A stretch of 64,000 bases of DNA from Saccharothrix obliqua. Its GTDB lineage: Bacteria; Actinomycetota; Actinomycetes; Mycobacteriales; Pseudonocardiaceae. Made by a program: the position numbers and the translations under genes. The stretch lies in contig NZ_JAHXGQ010000002.1 of assembly GCF_019375475.1 (NCBI RefSeq), positions 806,001 through 870,000 of the forward strand, read 5' to 3'. The notes under the pieces are model-generated. The model ran no database searches. It had not been told where the DNA came from and saw only the letters and a list, made by a program, of their open reading frames with translations. The stretch's first letter is position 1; each line of letters begins with the position of its first letter. Of the stretch, positions 43,039-51,479 are shown one piece after another.

Positions 43039-43553
43039 GCCCGCTGCCCTGCGGGCACTCGGTCGACGACCTCGTGGCGCACCTGGCGGGCGACGCCCCG
43101 GAACTGGCCGCGCACGTCGCCGCGTGTCCCCACTGCGCCGCCCGGCTGGCCGAGTTGGAGCGCCGGTGGTCGGCCGTGCGGGAGACGGCCGTGACGCCCG
43201 TGCCCACGCCGCCCGGTCTGGTGGAGCGGGTGCTGGCGGCCGTGCGCGGCGTGCGACCCAGGCCGGCGGGCGCGCCCGTGGAGGTCGACCGGGAGGGCGG
43301 GCGCACGAGCGTCGCCGAGCGGGCCGTGCTGGCGGTGTGCCGGCAGGCCGCCGTGGACCTCGCGGGCGACCTGGGGCTGCACGTGCGGGCCACCGCCGTC
43401 GAGGACGGTGAGTTGCAGGTGCTGGTCACCGCCCGCTACCCCGCGCCCGCCGTCGTGGCGGCCGACGACCTGCGCACCGCCCTGGACCGCGAACTCCGCG
43501 CCCGCCTGGGTGTCGCCCTGGTCGTGCACGTTCACCTGATCGACGTCCACTGA
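43035..43553 (+). CDS. zinc-finger anti-sigma factor fused to an Asp23-like domain
   Basis: The product has 172 residues. The N-terminal part has the zinc-finger anti-sigma motif HX3CX2C (H27, C31, C34). After a Pro-rich linker (about 52-85) the C-terminal part (about 90-172) has the Asp23/Gls24 pattern: VAERAVLAVCRQAAVD helix, then strands LHVRATAVEDG and LQVLVTARY, a helix and LVVHVHLIDVH. No transmembrane segment. The fusion would tie sigma release directly to Asp23 assembly. The domain assignment of the C-terminal half is from pattern. Confidence 0.75.
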   Translation: MSPLPCGHSVDDLVAHLAGDAPELAAHVAACPHCAARLAELERRWSAVRETAVTPVPTPPGLVERVLAAVRGVRPRPAGAPVEVDREGGRTSVAERAVLAVCRQAAVDLAGDLGLHVRATAVEDGELQVLVTARYPAPAVVAADDLRTALDRELRARLGVALVVHVHLIDVH

Positions 43554-43641
43554 GTGATAGAGGTCACATTGCCGTGATGGTCCGGCGACGGTCCGCATCC
43601 GAACCAGTGCAGACCGATCTCCTCTCCGGGAAGGGACCGCC

Positions 43642-44100
43642 ATGGCCAACACACCCAGCACCAAGCCCGAGACCTCCACCTCCCCCGCGCGCCTGGCCGA
43701 CGACACCGCGCAGGGCAAGACCACCATCGCGTCGTCGGTCGTGCAGAAGGTCGCCGGCATCGCGGCCCGCGAGATCTCGGGGGTCCACGCGCTGGGCGGC
43801 GGCGTGTCGCGGGCGTTCGGGGCGTTGCGCGAGCGGATCCCCGGGGCGGGGACGTCGGCGACGTCCGGCGTGACCGTCGAGGTGGGCGAGAAGCAGGCGG
43901 CGATCGACCTGGACATCGTGGTCGAGTACGGGGCCGGGATCGTCGACCTCGCGCGGGCCGTGCGGCGGAACGTGATCACGTCCGTCGAGCGGATCACCGG
44001 GTTGGAGGTCATCGAGGTGAACATCGCCGTGAACGACATCCACCTGCCCGACGAGGACGGGGAGGGCGCCGAGGAGTCGAACCCGTCCCGGGTCGAGTGA
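43642..44100 (+). CDS. Asp23/Gls24 family envelope stress protein
   Basis: The product has 152 residues; GGGAAGGG precedes the ATG at 43642. After a 25-residue polar N terminus, TTIASSVVQKVAGIAAREISGV and VTVEVGEKQAAIDLDIVVEYG form the Asp23 fold, closing with VIEVNIAVNDIHLPDE. In Staphylococcus, Asp23 is held at the membrane by AmaP. An AmaP-like gene is at 46655. Confidence 0.93.
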   Translation: MANTPSTKPETSTSPARLADDTAQGKTTIASSVVQKVAGIAAREISGVHALGGGVSRAFGALRERIPGAGTSATSGVTVEVGEKQAAIDLDIVVEYGAGIVDLARAVRRNVITSVERITGLEVIEVNIAVNDIHLPDEDGEGAEESNPSRVE

Positions 44101-44103
44101 CGG

Positions 44104-44367
44104 ATGACGGTCGCGGAGGTCGCGGAGCGGATCGAGGCCGTGCTGCTGGCGCACCCGTCGGTGGTCCGCCTCGGGGCCGGCTACGCGTCGTACCTGCCCG
44201 GCCGGCGGGTGGTCGGGGTGCGGGTGGAGGAGCGGGTCGGGGTGGCGGTGGTGCTGCGCCCGGGGCGGCCGATACCCGAGGTGGTCGACGAGTTGCGGGC
44301 GGCGGTGGCGGAGCACGCGGGCGGGCGGCCGGTGGACGTCGAGGTGGCCGATCTGGAGGAGCCGTGA
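44104..44367 (+). CDS. short Asp23-like protein
   Basis: The product has 87 residues. The ATG lies three bases after the asp23 stop. VAERIEAVLLAHPSVVRLGAG, GRRVVGVRVEERVGVAVVL and PVDVEVADLEE follow the strand-helix order of the Asp23 domain in a reduced form without the long N-terminal tail. It probably joins the same complex. A hairpin follows at 44387, dividing the island. Confidence 0.75.
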   Translation: MTVAEVAERIEAVLLAHPSVVRLGAGYASYLPGRRVVGVRVEERVGVAVVLRPGRPIPEVVDELRAAVAEHAGGRPVDVEVADLEEP

Positions 44368-44386
44368 GCCGGGTCGTTTTTTCGAG

Positions 44387-44414
44387 GGGGCGGATTTCGT
44401 ACATGATCCGCCCC
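44387..44414 (+). terminator. hairpin after the first part of the Asp23 island
   Basis: GGGGCGGAT (44387-44395) pairs with ATCCGCCCC (44406-44414) around 10 bases. A run of T lies upstream rather than downstream, so on the plus strand this is a weak terminator or an attenuator. Confidence 0.55.
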
Positions 44415-45096
44415 ATCGTGCGTACCTGCGGCGATGGTGGCTTTTTCGGGCATTTTCGGGGGCAGAATCGCGTTGCCGGAAACAAGGAGCGCGGCCACCC
44501 CGGCGAAGCAACGCGCCCGGCCCGCGACCGCCCTACCCAGCCCCGCCCCGCTCCCCCGTCCCCCTCGTCGCCCCGCCAACCCAGCCCACCGCCGACCCGC
44601 CGTCTCGCCACCTGCCTCGCCGATCTCCCGTCCAGCGCCTGCCCGTCCAGCACCTGGTCGCCCAGCGCCTGCCCGTCCAGCGCCTGGTCACCGCGCGCCG
44701 ACCCGCGCGCCCATTCGCGGCGCTGGCTGGGGATCGAAGCGGCCGGGTTCGCCTGGGTTCGCGAGGCTCACCTCGGATCGCGGACCGCGATGGATCGCTC
44801 GCGAACCAGTTGGCCGCCGGTCGCTGCGTCGCCCTCCGCAGCGCTGCGTCACCCCAACCGCCCGGTGTGGACGGTCGGGACTTGTTGGCGTGCGAGCGTT
44901 TCCCCGTTCACGGCTCCGCCGATCGTTCGAGGTCGGGCGACGTGGTCGGTGGAGGGGTTGTGTTCGCGGTGCTTTCCGTTCCGCGGGGGCTTGCTGGGCC
45001 TTGGACGGTTGCGGGCGCAGGGAGTGGCGAGTGGCGGGTTTGGGTCGGGGGTGGGGGCTGGAGCGCGGGGCGGAAGGTGCGAGTGGAGGTGGGTTC
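44415..45096. other. gene-free stretch of 680 bp inside the Asp23 island
   Basis: No believable frame or start. It holds a 2 x 30-bp tandem repeat (44633-44692). The strand composition changes from C-rich in the first half to G/T-rich toward 45,000. A promoter for the second half of the island may lie at its right end, but I see no clear -35/-10 pair. Confidence 0.45.
44633..44692. repeat. two tandem 30-bp repeats
   Basis: Units 44633-44662 and 44663-44692 (CAGCGCCTGCCCGTCCAGC, then CCTGGTC) differ at two positions. Confidence 0.75.
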
Positions 45097-45351
45097 GTGG
45101 ATCGGCGGGCGGAGGTTCGGGCGTTTGTTCGGGCCAACCATCCGGATGTCGGGGGTGATCCGGAGGTGTTTGTGCGGGGGTTGGAGGCGTTGCGGCGGGG
45201 GTTGCGGGAGGACGGTCGGGACGGGGCTGGTGGGGCGCCTGGCTGTGAGCGGGTGGATCGGTGGGATGCGCCTGTTGTGTTCGTGGCCGGGGGGCGGTGG
45301 CGGCGGGTGGTTGGTTGGGTTTGGAGGCGGCCTCGGCGTCGGCTGGAGTAG
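45097..45351 (+). CDS. J-domain-like small basic protein of the Asp23 island
   Basis: The product has 84 residues. GGAGG at 45085-45089 lies seven bases before the GTG. The N-terminal VRAFVRANHPDVGGDPEVF contains the HPD tripeptide and following Gly-Asp typical of DnaJ helix II-III loops. A helix ALRRGL follows, and the C terminus is Trp/Arg-rich (RRVVGWVWRRP). J domains stimulate Hsp70 ATPase; the short length and missing helix I make full J activity uncertain. G/T-rich codons set it apart from its neighbours. Confidence 0.65.
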   Translation: MDRRAEVRAFVRANHPDVGGDPEVFVRGLEALRRGLREDGRDGAGGAPGCERVDRWDAPVVFVAGGRWRRVVGWVWRRPRRRLE

Positions 45352-45594
45352 CGCGGATCGGGCTGGAGCGGGTGGTTGAGGTTGGGTGCTCGGCTGGCTC
45401 GGGTGGGACGCCGGGGGCACGGTGGGTGAGACGCCGAGGGCGGGTTGCGGGAGCGGGTGGGTTGCGGGAGCAGGTGGGTGGTGGGCGGGTTACCGGGCGG
45501 AGCAGGGTGCGGGAGTGAGCGGGGAGCAGGGGCAAGGGATTGAGCGCAAGGCGGGGTTCTGGGTAGCGGCTACGGGTGTTGGGAGTGGGTTGGG

Positions 45595-45771
45595 ATGGGT
45601 TGGACTCGGACTGGCTTGTTGGCCGGGTTGGTGTTGGGGGTTGCGGCTTCCGTTGGGTTCACGGCGTTTCTCGTGACGGTCGCCCTGGGGGTGGTGGGGT
45701 TGGTTGTCGGGCGTGTGCTGGACGGTGACCTCGACCTCGGCGACCTGCTCGGGCGGGGGCGGGATCGGTGA
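45595..45771 (+). CDS. DUF2273-like small membrane protein
   Basis: The product has 58 residues: short basic start MGWTRTG, two hydrophobic segments (LLAGLVLGVAASVGF and FLVTVALGVVGLVVG), then GRVLDGDLDLGDLLGRG. The last motif is the DUF2273 signature found in Asp23/AmaP loci. The stop overlaps the next gene (GTGA). Likely an accessory membrane anchor. Confidence 0.8.
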   Translation: MGWTRTGLLAGLVLGVAASVGFTAFLVTVALGVVGLVVGRVLDGDLDLGDLLGRGRDR

Positions 45772-46103
45772 GCGGGGCGATGGTTCCCGGGGTGGATGAC
45801 GAAGTTGGCTCGCGAGGGGCGTTGGACATCCGGCCCGGCGTGCTGCGCAAAGTCGCCACTCGGGCTGTGTCGCTTGTGGACGGTGTCGGGCACGGCCCCT
45901 CGGTCAAGGTGCACGACGAGGGCGGGGTGCTGGACGTCGCGGTCCGGATCGCGCTCCACTACCCGTCCCCCGTCCTGCCCGCGGCCACGGCGGTGCGGCG
46001 ATCCGTTGCCGGCGAGGTGGAGCGCATCACCGGCTACCGGGTCCGCGACGTGACCGTGACGGTGGCGGCGCTCCGCCCCGCTCCCCGACCCCGGGTGGGG
46101 TGA
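45768..46103 (+). CDS. Asp23-like protein
   Basis: The product has 111 residues from a GTG overlapping the DUF2273 stop. LDIRPGVLRKVATRAVSLVDGV, GVLDVAVRIALHYPSPV and GYRVRDVTVTVAAL give the Asp23 order of helix and strands. It is the third stand-alone Asp23-type protein of the island and probably assembles with the others beneath the membrane. Confidence 0.85.
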   Translation: MSGAMVPGVDDEVGSRGALDIRPGVLRKVATRAVSLVDGVGHGPSVKVHDEGGVLDVAVRIALHYPSPVLPAATAVRRSVAGEVERITGYRVRDVTVTVAALRPAPRPRVG

Positions 46104-46109
46104 GCGCCG

Positions 46110-46658
46110 GTGCGTGGCTTCCTCCGGTTCCTCTCCCCCTTCCTCGGCCTGGCCGTCGCGGCGCTCGGGGGGCTGGTGATCGCCGACGTCCTGTGGCACT
46201 GGGCGGGCAACGGGCACGTCGTCCCCTGGCCCCGCGACCTCGCCTGGACCGACGACCGGGTGCGCACCGCGGGCCTGATCACCGCCGCGGCCGGGTTGGT
46301 GCTGCTGGTCATCGCCGCGGCCGCCCGCTTCCGGTACGTCCGGCTGCACGACCCGGCGGACGGCGTCGTGGTCACCACCTCGCCGACCGCGCTGGCACGC
46401 GTCGTCGGCCACCGGGTGCGTGCCGAGGAAGGCGTGTCGTCCGCATCGGTCACGGTGTCCCGGCGCAAGGTGCACGTCCGCGCGACGAGCGCGCTCTACG
46501 ACGAGGCGACGCTGCGCCCACGCCTGCTGGAGGTCGTGGGCGACACGGTGCGCGGCCTGCCGATCGCCCGCACGCCGAAGGTCTCGGTGGTGGTGAGTTC
46601 GCCGAAGGACCGCCGCCCGGTCGGCAACCCCGTCGGCAAGCCGGAGGTGGCGCGGTGA
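46110..46658 (+). CDS. DUF6286 family membrane protein
   Basis: The product has 182 residues with two transmembrane segments (about 5-28 and 55-75). The cytosolic C-terminal domain contains GHRVRAEEGVSSASVTV, similar to the last domain of the AmaP-like protein (AVEGVSSARVKV). DUF6286 proteins occur in actinobacterial Asp23 loci. Function is unknown; a shared membrane-anchor role with AmaP is inferred. It overlaps the next gene by 4 bp. Confidence 0.82.
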   Translation: MRGFLRFLSPFLGLAVAALGGLVIADVLWHWAGNGHVVPWPRDLAWTDDRVRTAGLITAAAGLVLLVIAAAARFRYVRLHDPADGVVVTTSPTALARVVGHRVRAEEGVSSASVTVSRRKVHVRATSALYDEATLRPRLLEVVGDTVRGLPIARTPKVSVVVSSPKDRRPVGNPVGKPEVAR

Positions 46659-47191
46659 TCGCCCGCTCGTACCGCACCGAACGCGTGTGCGCCACGCTGC
46701 TGGGCCTGGTGGCGTTGCTGGTGGGCGTCGGCGCGGTGGTGCTGCACGCCCGCCACGTGAACCGACCGGTGCTGGACCCGACAGCCCTGGACTGGGCGCG
46801 CGACCACCTGTTGTGGGTGCGGGTCGGGTTGTTGTTGCTCGGGCTGCTGCTCGTGGTCATCGGCCTGCGGTGGGTGTGGCGGGCGGTGACGCCGGAGCGG
46901 CACCCGGACCTGACGTTGGAGCGGGACGTGGTGGTCACCTCCGGCGCGCTCGCGGACGCCGTGCGGGCCGACGCGGAGGCGGTCGAGGGGGTGTCCTCGG
47001 CGCGGGTCAAGGTGATCGGCGAGCCGGCGTTGCGGATGAAGCTGACGCTGCGGCAGGGCGCGGACGTGCGCGTGGTGTGGCGGGAGCTGGACGGGGTGCT
47101 GGGCCGGGCGCGGGAGGCGCTGGGCGTGTCGACGCTGCCGACCGCGGTGCGCCTCGACCTGGCGGCGCGTTCCCGGCAACGCGTGCGCTGA
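46655..47191 (+). CDS. AmaP-like alkaline shock membrane anchor protein
   Basis: The product has 178 residues from a GTG overlapping the DUF6286 stop. Two transmembrane helices (about 12-31 and 52-73) are followed by a cytosolic domain with VTSGALADAVRADAEAVEGVSSARV. In Staphylococcus, AmaP fixes Asp23 to the membrane. This is the last gene of the island, 18 bp before ligC. Confidence 0.85.
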   Translation: MIARSYRTERVCATLLGLVALLVGVGAVVLHARHVNRPVLDPTALDWARDHLLWVRVGLLLLGLLLVVIGLRWVWRAVTPERHPDLTLERDVVVTSGALADAVRADAEAVEGVSSARVKVIGEPALRMKLTLRQGADVRVVWRELDGVLGRAREALGVSTLPTAVRLDLAARSRQRVR

Positions 47192-47209
47192 GCACGACCA
47201 CCAGGCAGG

Positions 47210-48292
47210 ATGTGCCGCGTGGTGCTTCCGCTGAACCCGCCCGTGCAGCCGATGCTGGCGACGGCGGTGGACGAGATACCGACCGGCGCGGACTGGGTGT
47301 TCGAGCCGAAGTGGGACGGTTACCGCTGCCTGGTTTTCCGGGACGGGGACGAGGTGTTCCTCCAGTCCCGCAGCGGCAAGCCGCTCAACCGATACTTCCC
47401 GGAGGCGGTGGCGGCGCTGGGTCGCGCGTTGCCGGACCGGGTGGTGGTGGACGGCGAGCTGGTGGTGGCGAAGGACGACCGGCTGGACTTCGACGCGTTG
47501 TCCGAGCGCATCCACCCGGCGGCGAGCCGGGTGCGGTTGCTGGCGGAGCGGACGCCGGCGAGCTTCGTGGCGTTCGACCTGCTGGCCGCGGGTGACGAGG
47601 TGTTGCTGGACGTGCCGTGCGCGAGCCGCCGGGAGCGGCTGGAGAGCCTGGTGACGCCGGGTGACTCGCTCTACCTGACGCCCGCGACGGCGGACGCGGC
47701 GGTGGCGGCGCAGTGGTTCGAGCTGTTCGAGGGCGCGGGCCTGGACGGCGTGATCGGCAAGCCGGCGAAGGCCGGGTACACGCCGGGCAAGCGGACCATG
47801 GTGAAGGTGAAGCACGCGCGGACGGCCGACTGCGTCGTGGCGGGTCTGCGGTGGCACAAGGACACCGAGCCGGGCACGGCGGTGGGCTCGCTGCTGCTCG
47901 GCCTGCACGACGAGCGCGGCGTGCTGCACCACGTGGGTGTCGTCGGGTCGTTCAAGGCGGCCGAACGGCGGGAGTTGGCGCGCGAGCTGAGCGGGTTGAT
48001 CACCGAGGGCGAGCACCCGTGGTTGGTGGAGCCGGACGGCAGGCGGTTGCCGGGTGAGATCAACCGGTGGCGCGGGAAGCACGCCGACTGGGTGCCGCTG
48101 CGGCCGGAACGGGTGCTGGAGATCGCCTACGCGCAGACGGAGGGCGCGGCGCCGGCGCGGTTGCGGCACAACGGCCAGTTCCGGCGGTGGCGGCCGGACC
48201 GGACGCCCGAGTCGTGCGGCTACGACCAGTTGGAGCAGCCCGCCCGGTACGACGTGGAGTCGGTGCTGCGGGGCGAGGTCCGCCCGGCCTGA
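47210..48292 (+). CDS. ligC: ATP-dependent DNA ligase, LigC type
   Basis: The product has 360 residues from ATG 47210; GTG at 47219 or 47222 would also fit. The adenylation lysine is K34 in FEPKWDGYR. Further motifs are DGELVV, SFVAFDLL, GVIGKPA and VKVKHARTADCVV, then the OB domain. LigC enzymes act with Ku and LigD-type polymerases in actinobacterial end joining or in base-excision repair. A LigD-type polymerase gene is at 52993; Ku is not in the window. Confidence 0.92.
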   Translation: MCRVVLPLNPPVQPMLATAVDEIPTGADWVFEPKWDGYRCLVFRDGDEVFLQSRSGKPLNRYFPEAVAALGRALPDRVVVDGELVVAKDDRLDFDALSERIHPAASRVRLLAERTPASFVAFDLLAAGDEVLLDVPCASRRERLESLVTPGDSLYLTPATADAAVAAQWFELFEGAGLDGVIGKPAKAGYTPGKRTMVKVKHARTADCVVAGLRWHKDTEPGTAVGSLLLGLHDERGVLHHVGVVGSFKAAERRELARELSGLITEGEHPWLVEPDGRRLPGEINRWRGKHADWVPLRPERVLEIAYAQTEGAAPARLRHNGQFRRWRPDRTPESCGYDQLEQPARYDVESVLRGEVRPA

Positions 48293-48344
48293 TGTGCACC
48301 GAACCCCGGGCCGGTGACGGCGTGATCGCGTACCGTGCACGGAC

Positions 48345-48800
48345 GTGGGGGATGTCGAGGTCCTCGTCCGGGAACTGGACGAGCGGATGTTGCGGGATTG
48401 CACGCGCCTCACCAAGTGGGGCTGGGTGCACCGAGCCACGGGTGTGGTCTACACGGTGGTGCTGATCCTGGTGCCCGCGGTGCTGGCGGTCGGTTTCACG
48501 TCGTCGGAGACGGCGATCGGCAAGGCGTTGCTGCTGGTCGCGGCGGTGGTGGGTGGGTTGAACGTGACGTTCAAGCCGTACGTGCACAGCCAGAAGCGGC
48601 GGGCGGACGTGAACACGATGCGGCGGCTGCGGGACCAGTTCCGGGCGGAGGTCGCGCGGGCCGACGACGTGGTCGCCGTCTACGACCGGTACTCGGCGCA
48701 GTACGCGGCGGTGTTCGAGGCGCGTGGCCGGGACCTGGTGGACGGGAAGCTGAGCGCGGAGGCCGACGCCGCGGGCAAGGCGCCGGCCGGCGGGCGTTAG
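48345..48800 (+). CDS. DUF4231/SLATT-like membrane protein
   Basis: The product has 151 residues. After a 30-residue cytosolic helix, two transmembrane segments (VYTVVLILVPAVLAVGF and ALLLVAAVVGGLNVTF) are followed by a charged helical tail (QKRRADVNTMRRLRDQF). The layout matches DUF4231 or SLATT-type two-helix proteins. SLATT proteins sometimes act as effectors in anti-phage or nucleotide-signalling systems, but no partner is present. The stop overlaps the convergent exporter by 4 bp. Confidence 0.6.
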   Translation: MGDVEVLVRELDERMLRDCTRLTKWGWVHRATGVVYTVVLILVPAVLAVGFTSSETAIGKALLLVAAVVGGLNVTFKPYVHSQKRRADVNTMRRLRDQFRAEVARADDVVAVYDRYSAQYAAVFEARGRDLVDGKLSAEADAAGKAPAGGR

Positions 48801-49717
48801 ACGTCGGGGCGGGCGGTCCGGGTCGCGCCGATGGAGGCCAGGACGACGCAGCACACGGCGACCCACTGCGCGGGTCGCAGCGCCTCGTGCAGGAGGATCA
48901 GCCCGGCGAGGGCGGCGACGGCGGGTTCCAGGCTCATCAGGATGCCGAACACGCGTGGCGGGATGCGGCGCAGCGCCTCCAGTTCCAGCGAGTAGGGCAC
49001 GACGGAGGACAGCAGCGCGACGGCCGCGCCGGCGATCAGCACCACGGGGTCGAGCAGGGCGGCGCCCGCGTCGGCGATGCCGAACGGCAGCGCGAGGGCG
49101 GCGCCGAACACCATGGCCAGCGCGAGGCCGCGCCCGTCGGAGGTGCGGCTGCCGAGCGCGGCGGCGAGCAGGATGTAGCCGGCCCAGCAGGCCGCGGCGG
49201 CGAGGGCGAACAGCACGCCGGTCAGTTCCAGGCCGCCGTCGGCCCTGGTCAGCAGCAGCACGCCGGCGGCGGCGAGCAACGCCCACAGGCCGTCGAGCCA
49301 GCGGCGTGACCCGAGCACCGCGACGGCGAGCGGCCCGAGGAACTCGATGGTGACGGCCGCGCCGAGCGGGATGCGTTCGATGGCCTGGTAGAAGGTCAGG
49401 TTCATCGCGCCAAGCACGAGGCCGTAGCCCGCGATGACCAGCAGGGTGCGGCGGTCCACGCGCAGCGACGGCCGCCACACGGCGACGAGCAGCACGGCCG
49501 CGAGCACGAGGCGGAGCGTGACGGTGCCCGCCGGGCCGGCGAGGGTGAACAGCTGCTTGGCGACGGCCGCGCCGACCTGGACGCTGACGATGCCCACCAG
49601 CACCAGCGCGGGCGGGGGTATCGCGCCGAACGCGCGCGCGGCGGCGGCGAACGGACCGGAGTCGCGGAACCGACGTTCGGGGATGCCTTCCACGTGCACC
49701 ATGACCACGTCGCCCAT
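48797..49717 (-). CDS. EamA/DMT-family exporter (RhtA-like)
   Basis: The product has 306 residues with ten predicted transmembrane helices in two EamA repeats (VLVGIVSVQVGAAVAKQLF; LEPAVAALAGLILLHE). Similar to RhtA-type amino-acid exporters such as threonine/homoserine efflux. The first ATG at 49717 gives a 35-residue hydrophilic N terminus; an ATG five codons later is possible. Substrate not determinable. Confidence 0.87.
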   Translation of the reverse strand: MGDVVMVHVEGIPERRFRDSGPFAAAARAFGAIPPPALVLVGIVSVQVGAAVAKQLFTLAGPAGTVTLRLVLAAVLLVAVWRPSLRVDRRTLLVIAGYGLVLGAMNLTFYQAIERIPLGAAVTIEFLGPLAVAVLGSRRWLDGLWALLAAAGVLLLTRADGGLELTGVLFALAAAACWAGYILLAAALGSRTSDGRGLALAMVFGAALALPFGIADAGAALLDPVVLIAGAAVALLSSVVPYSLELEALRRIPPRVFGILMSLEPAVAALAGLILLHEALRPAQWVAVCCVVLASIGATRTARPDV

Positions 49718-49792
49718 CTTGCTCCGCTCACCGAAGTCTCACCTGCGTTGTGTGAGGCTTTGCACGACCGTCGGGAGAGAGTGGGGAAGATC

Positions 49793-51331
49793 GTGCCGCG
49801 TCGGCGTCACGCCGCCCTGTTGCTGGTGGCTCTGAGCGCGCTGGCCGCGTGCAGCGCGGGTCCGTCGTCACGGCCGGTGATCGCCGTGCACGGTGACGGC
49901 GCGCAGACGCAGACCCAGGCCCCGGCGGGCGCACGGGACATCCCGCCGCTGGGCGCCATGAAGTCGAACCTGACGTGGTCGCAGTGCACCGAGTCGACGC
50001 GGCTGCGGATGGGTGCGACGGCGCCGGCGGGCGACCAGTCGTACGAGTGCGCGCGGCTGGTGGTGCGGCTGGACGCGCCGAGCCGGCCGGGTCGCGGCAA
50101 CCTCGGCCTGTCGTTGCTGAAGGTGGGCACGGGCGGCAGCGCGCTGGTGGTGGTGGGTGACGCGGGTGGCGAGCCGGGCACGGTGAAGGCGGCGCGGTTG
50201 GCGGCGTCGCTGCCGCCCGCGTTGTTGAGCACGTTCTCGCTGATCGGCGTGGACCGGCGGGGCACGGGCAAGTCGGACGGGGTGCAGTGCGTGCCGGAGG
50301 TGGCGCGGGCGGGCATCGTGGAGGCCGACCCGGCCGACCCGTCGCAGGAGGACCTGCTGGCGGCTGTCGGGCGGGCCAGCCAGGAGTGCGTGCTGGACCT
50401 GGAGAACCGGCTGCCGGCGGTGGACTCGTGGCGGGCGGCGGCGGACCTGGAGGCCGTGCGCGAGGCGCTGGGCGCCGACCACCTGAACGCGATCGGCGTC
50501 GGTGACGGGTCGAAGGTGCTGACCCTGTACGCGGGCCGGTTCCCGGACCGGGTCGGCCGCCTGGTGTTCGACGGCGCGCCGGACCCGACGATGGACGTGC
50601 CGTCGGCGGCGGAGGCGCGGGCGGCGGCCGCGGAGGACGCGTTCGAGGCGTTCCAGAAGGACTGCGTGGTGCGCGGGTGCGCGTTGGGCGCGGACGCGAC
50701 GAGGCGGTTCACGGAGCTGCTGTCGGCGTTGCGGGACAGGCCGTTGCGTGGTGGCGAGGTGGACCTGACGCCGGGTGCGGCGGTGTCGGCGGTGCTGGCG
50801 GGGCTGGCGGACCGGCCGCGGTGGCCGGCGCTGGCGGACGCGGTGGTGGCGGCCGAGACGGGCAACGCGGGTCCGCTGCTGGAGTTCGTGCGGCCGCAGG
50901 TGGTGGACCGGGACGAGAACCCGGCGTTGTTCGACGCGGGTTTCGTGACGGCGTGCAACGACACCACGACGCGCGTGCCGCCGGAGCGGGTGGCGGGCAT
51001 CGCGGAGGACTGGCGGGGCAGGCACCCGTTGTTCGGCGGGTGGTTCGCGCGCCGGATGCTGCTGTGCGGGCCGTTCCCGGTGCCGCCGCTGCCGGAGACG
51101 CCGAAGGTGGGTTCCGCGCCGCCCGTGCTGGTGCTGACGACGGCGGCGGACCCGGTGACGCCGCGGTCGGGCACGGAGCGCGCGGCGCAGGCGTTGCCGG
51201 CCGGTGTGGTGGTCGGTTGGCAGGGCGGCGGGCACGGCGCGCTCGGCCAGTCGTCGTGCGCCGCGACGGCCGCGCGCGAATTCCTGGTGGACGCCGTGCT
51301 GCCCACGAACGGCACCGTCTGCCCGCCGTGA
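49793..51331 (+). CDS. TAP-like alpha/beta-hydrolase lipoprotein lacking the catalytic serine
   Basis: The product has 512 residues from GTG 49793, chosen because it gives a clean lipoprotein signal (RRRHAALLLVALSALAAC, lipobox LAAC). An in-frame GTG four codons upstream is the alternative. The body follows tripeptidyl-aminopeptidase-like secreted hydrolases: GVDRRGTGKSD oxyanion region, LTTAADPVTP (Asp) and GGGHGALGQSSC with a TAP-type C-terminal Cys. The nucleophile elbow normally reads GXSYG; here it is IGVGDGSK, with G237 at the Ser position and D238 next. Unless a neighbouring Ser (S240) substitutes, the protein is a pseudoenzyme. Confidence 0.85.
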   Translation: MPRRRHAALLLVALSALAACSAGPSSRPVIAVHGDGAQTQTQAPAGARDIPPLGAMKSNLTWSQCTESTRLRMGATAPAGDQSYECARLVVRLDAPSRPGRGNLGLSLLKVGTGGSALVVVGDAGGEPGTVKAARLAASLPPALLSTFSLIGVDRRGTGKSDGVQCVPEVARAGIVEADPADPSQEDLLAAVGRASQECVLDLENRLPAVDSWRAAADLEAVREALGADHLNAIGVGDGSKVLTLYAGRFPDRVGRLVFDGAPDPTMDVPSAAEARAAAAEDAFEAFQKDCVVRGCALGADATRRFTELLSALRDRPLRGGEVDLTPGAAVSAVLAGLADRPRWPALADAVVAAETGNAGPLLEFVRPQVVDRDENPALFDAGFVTACNDTTTRVPPERVAGIAEDWRGRHPLFGGWFARRMLLCGPFPVPPLPETPKVGSAPPVLVLTTAADPVTPRSGTERAAQALPAGVVVGWQGGGHGALGQSSCAATAAREFLVDAVLPTNGTVCPP

Positions 51332-51426
51332 CGGCGGTTTCCGATTAATCGCCGAAGCATTTTTTCCGGTTTGCGCGTGCTCGTCGGGAACCGAATTAAC
51401 CGCACATTTCCGGCGGGTGACGCGGT

Positions 51427-51460
51427 ACGGCCCCCGGCGGGTGTTCCCACCGGGGGCCGT
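51427..51460. terminator. bidirectional terminator between the hydrolase and the Cys-rich peptide
   Basis: The arms 51427-51437 and 51450-51460 (ACGGCCCCCGG and complement) pair perfectly around 12 bases that can pair further. It lies between the convergent genes at 51331 and 51480. Confidence 0.8.
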
Positions 51461-51479
51461 GCCGGGTCGTGCACGCGGG

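Noticed and set aside
44434-45096. Upstream extension of the J-like protein to about 300 residues
   Set aside because: The extension is Pro/Arg/Ala low complexity over a tandem repeat, while a good ribosome binding site lies directly before the GTG at 45097.
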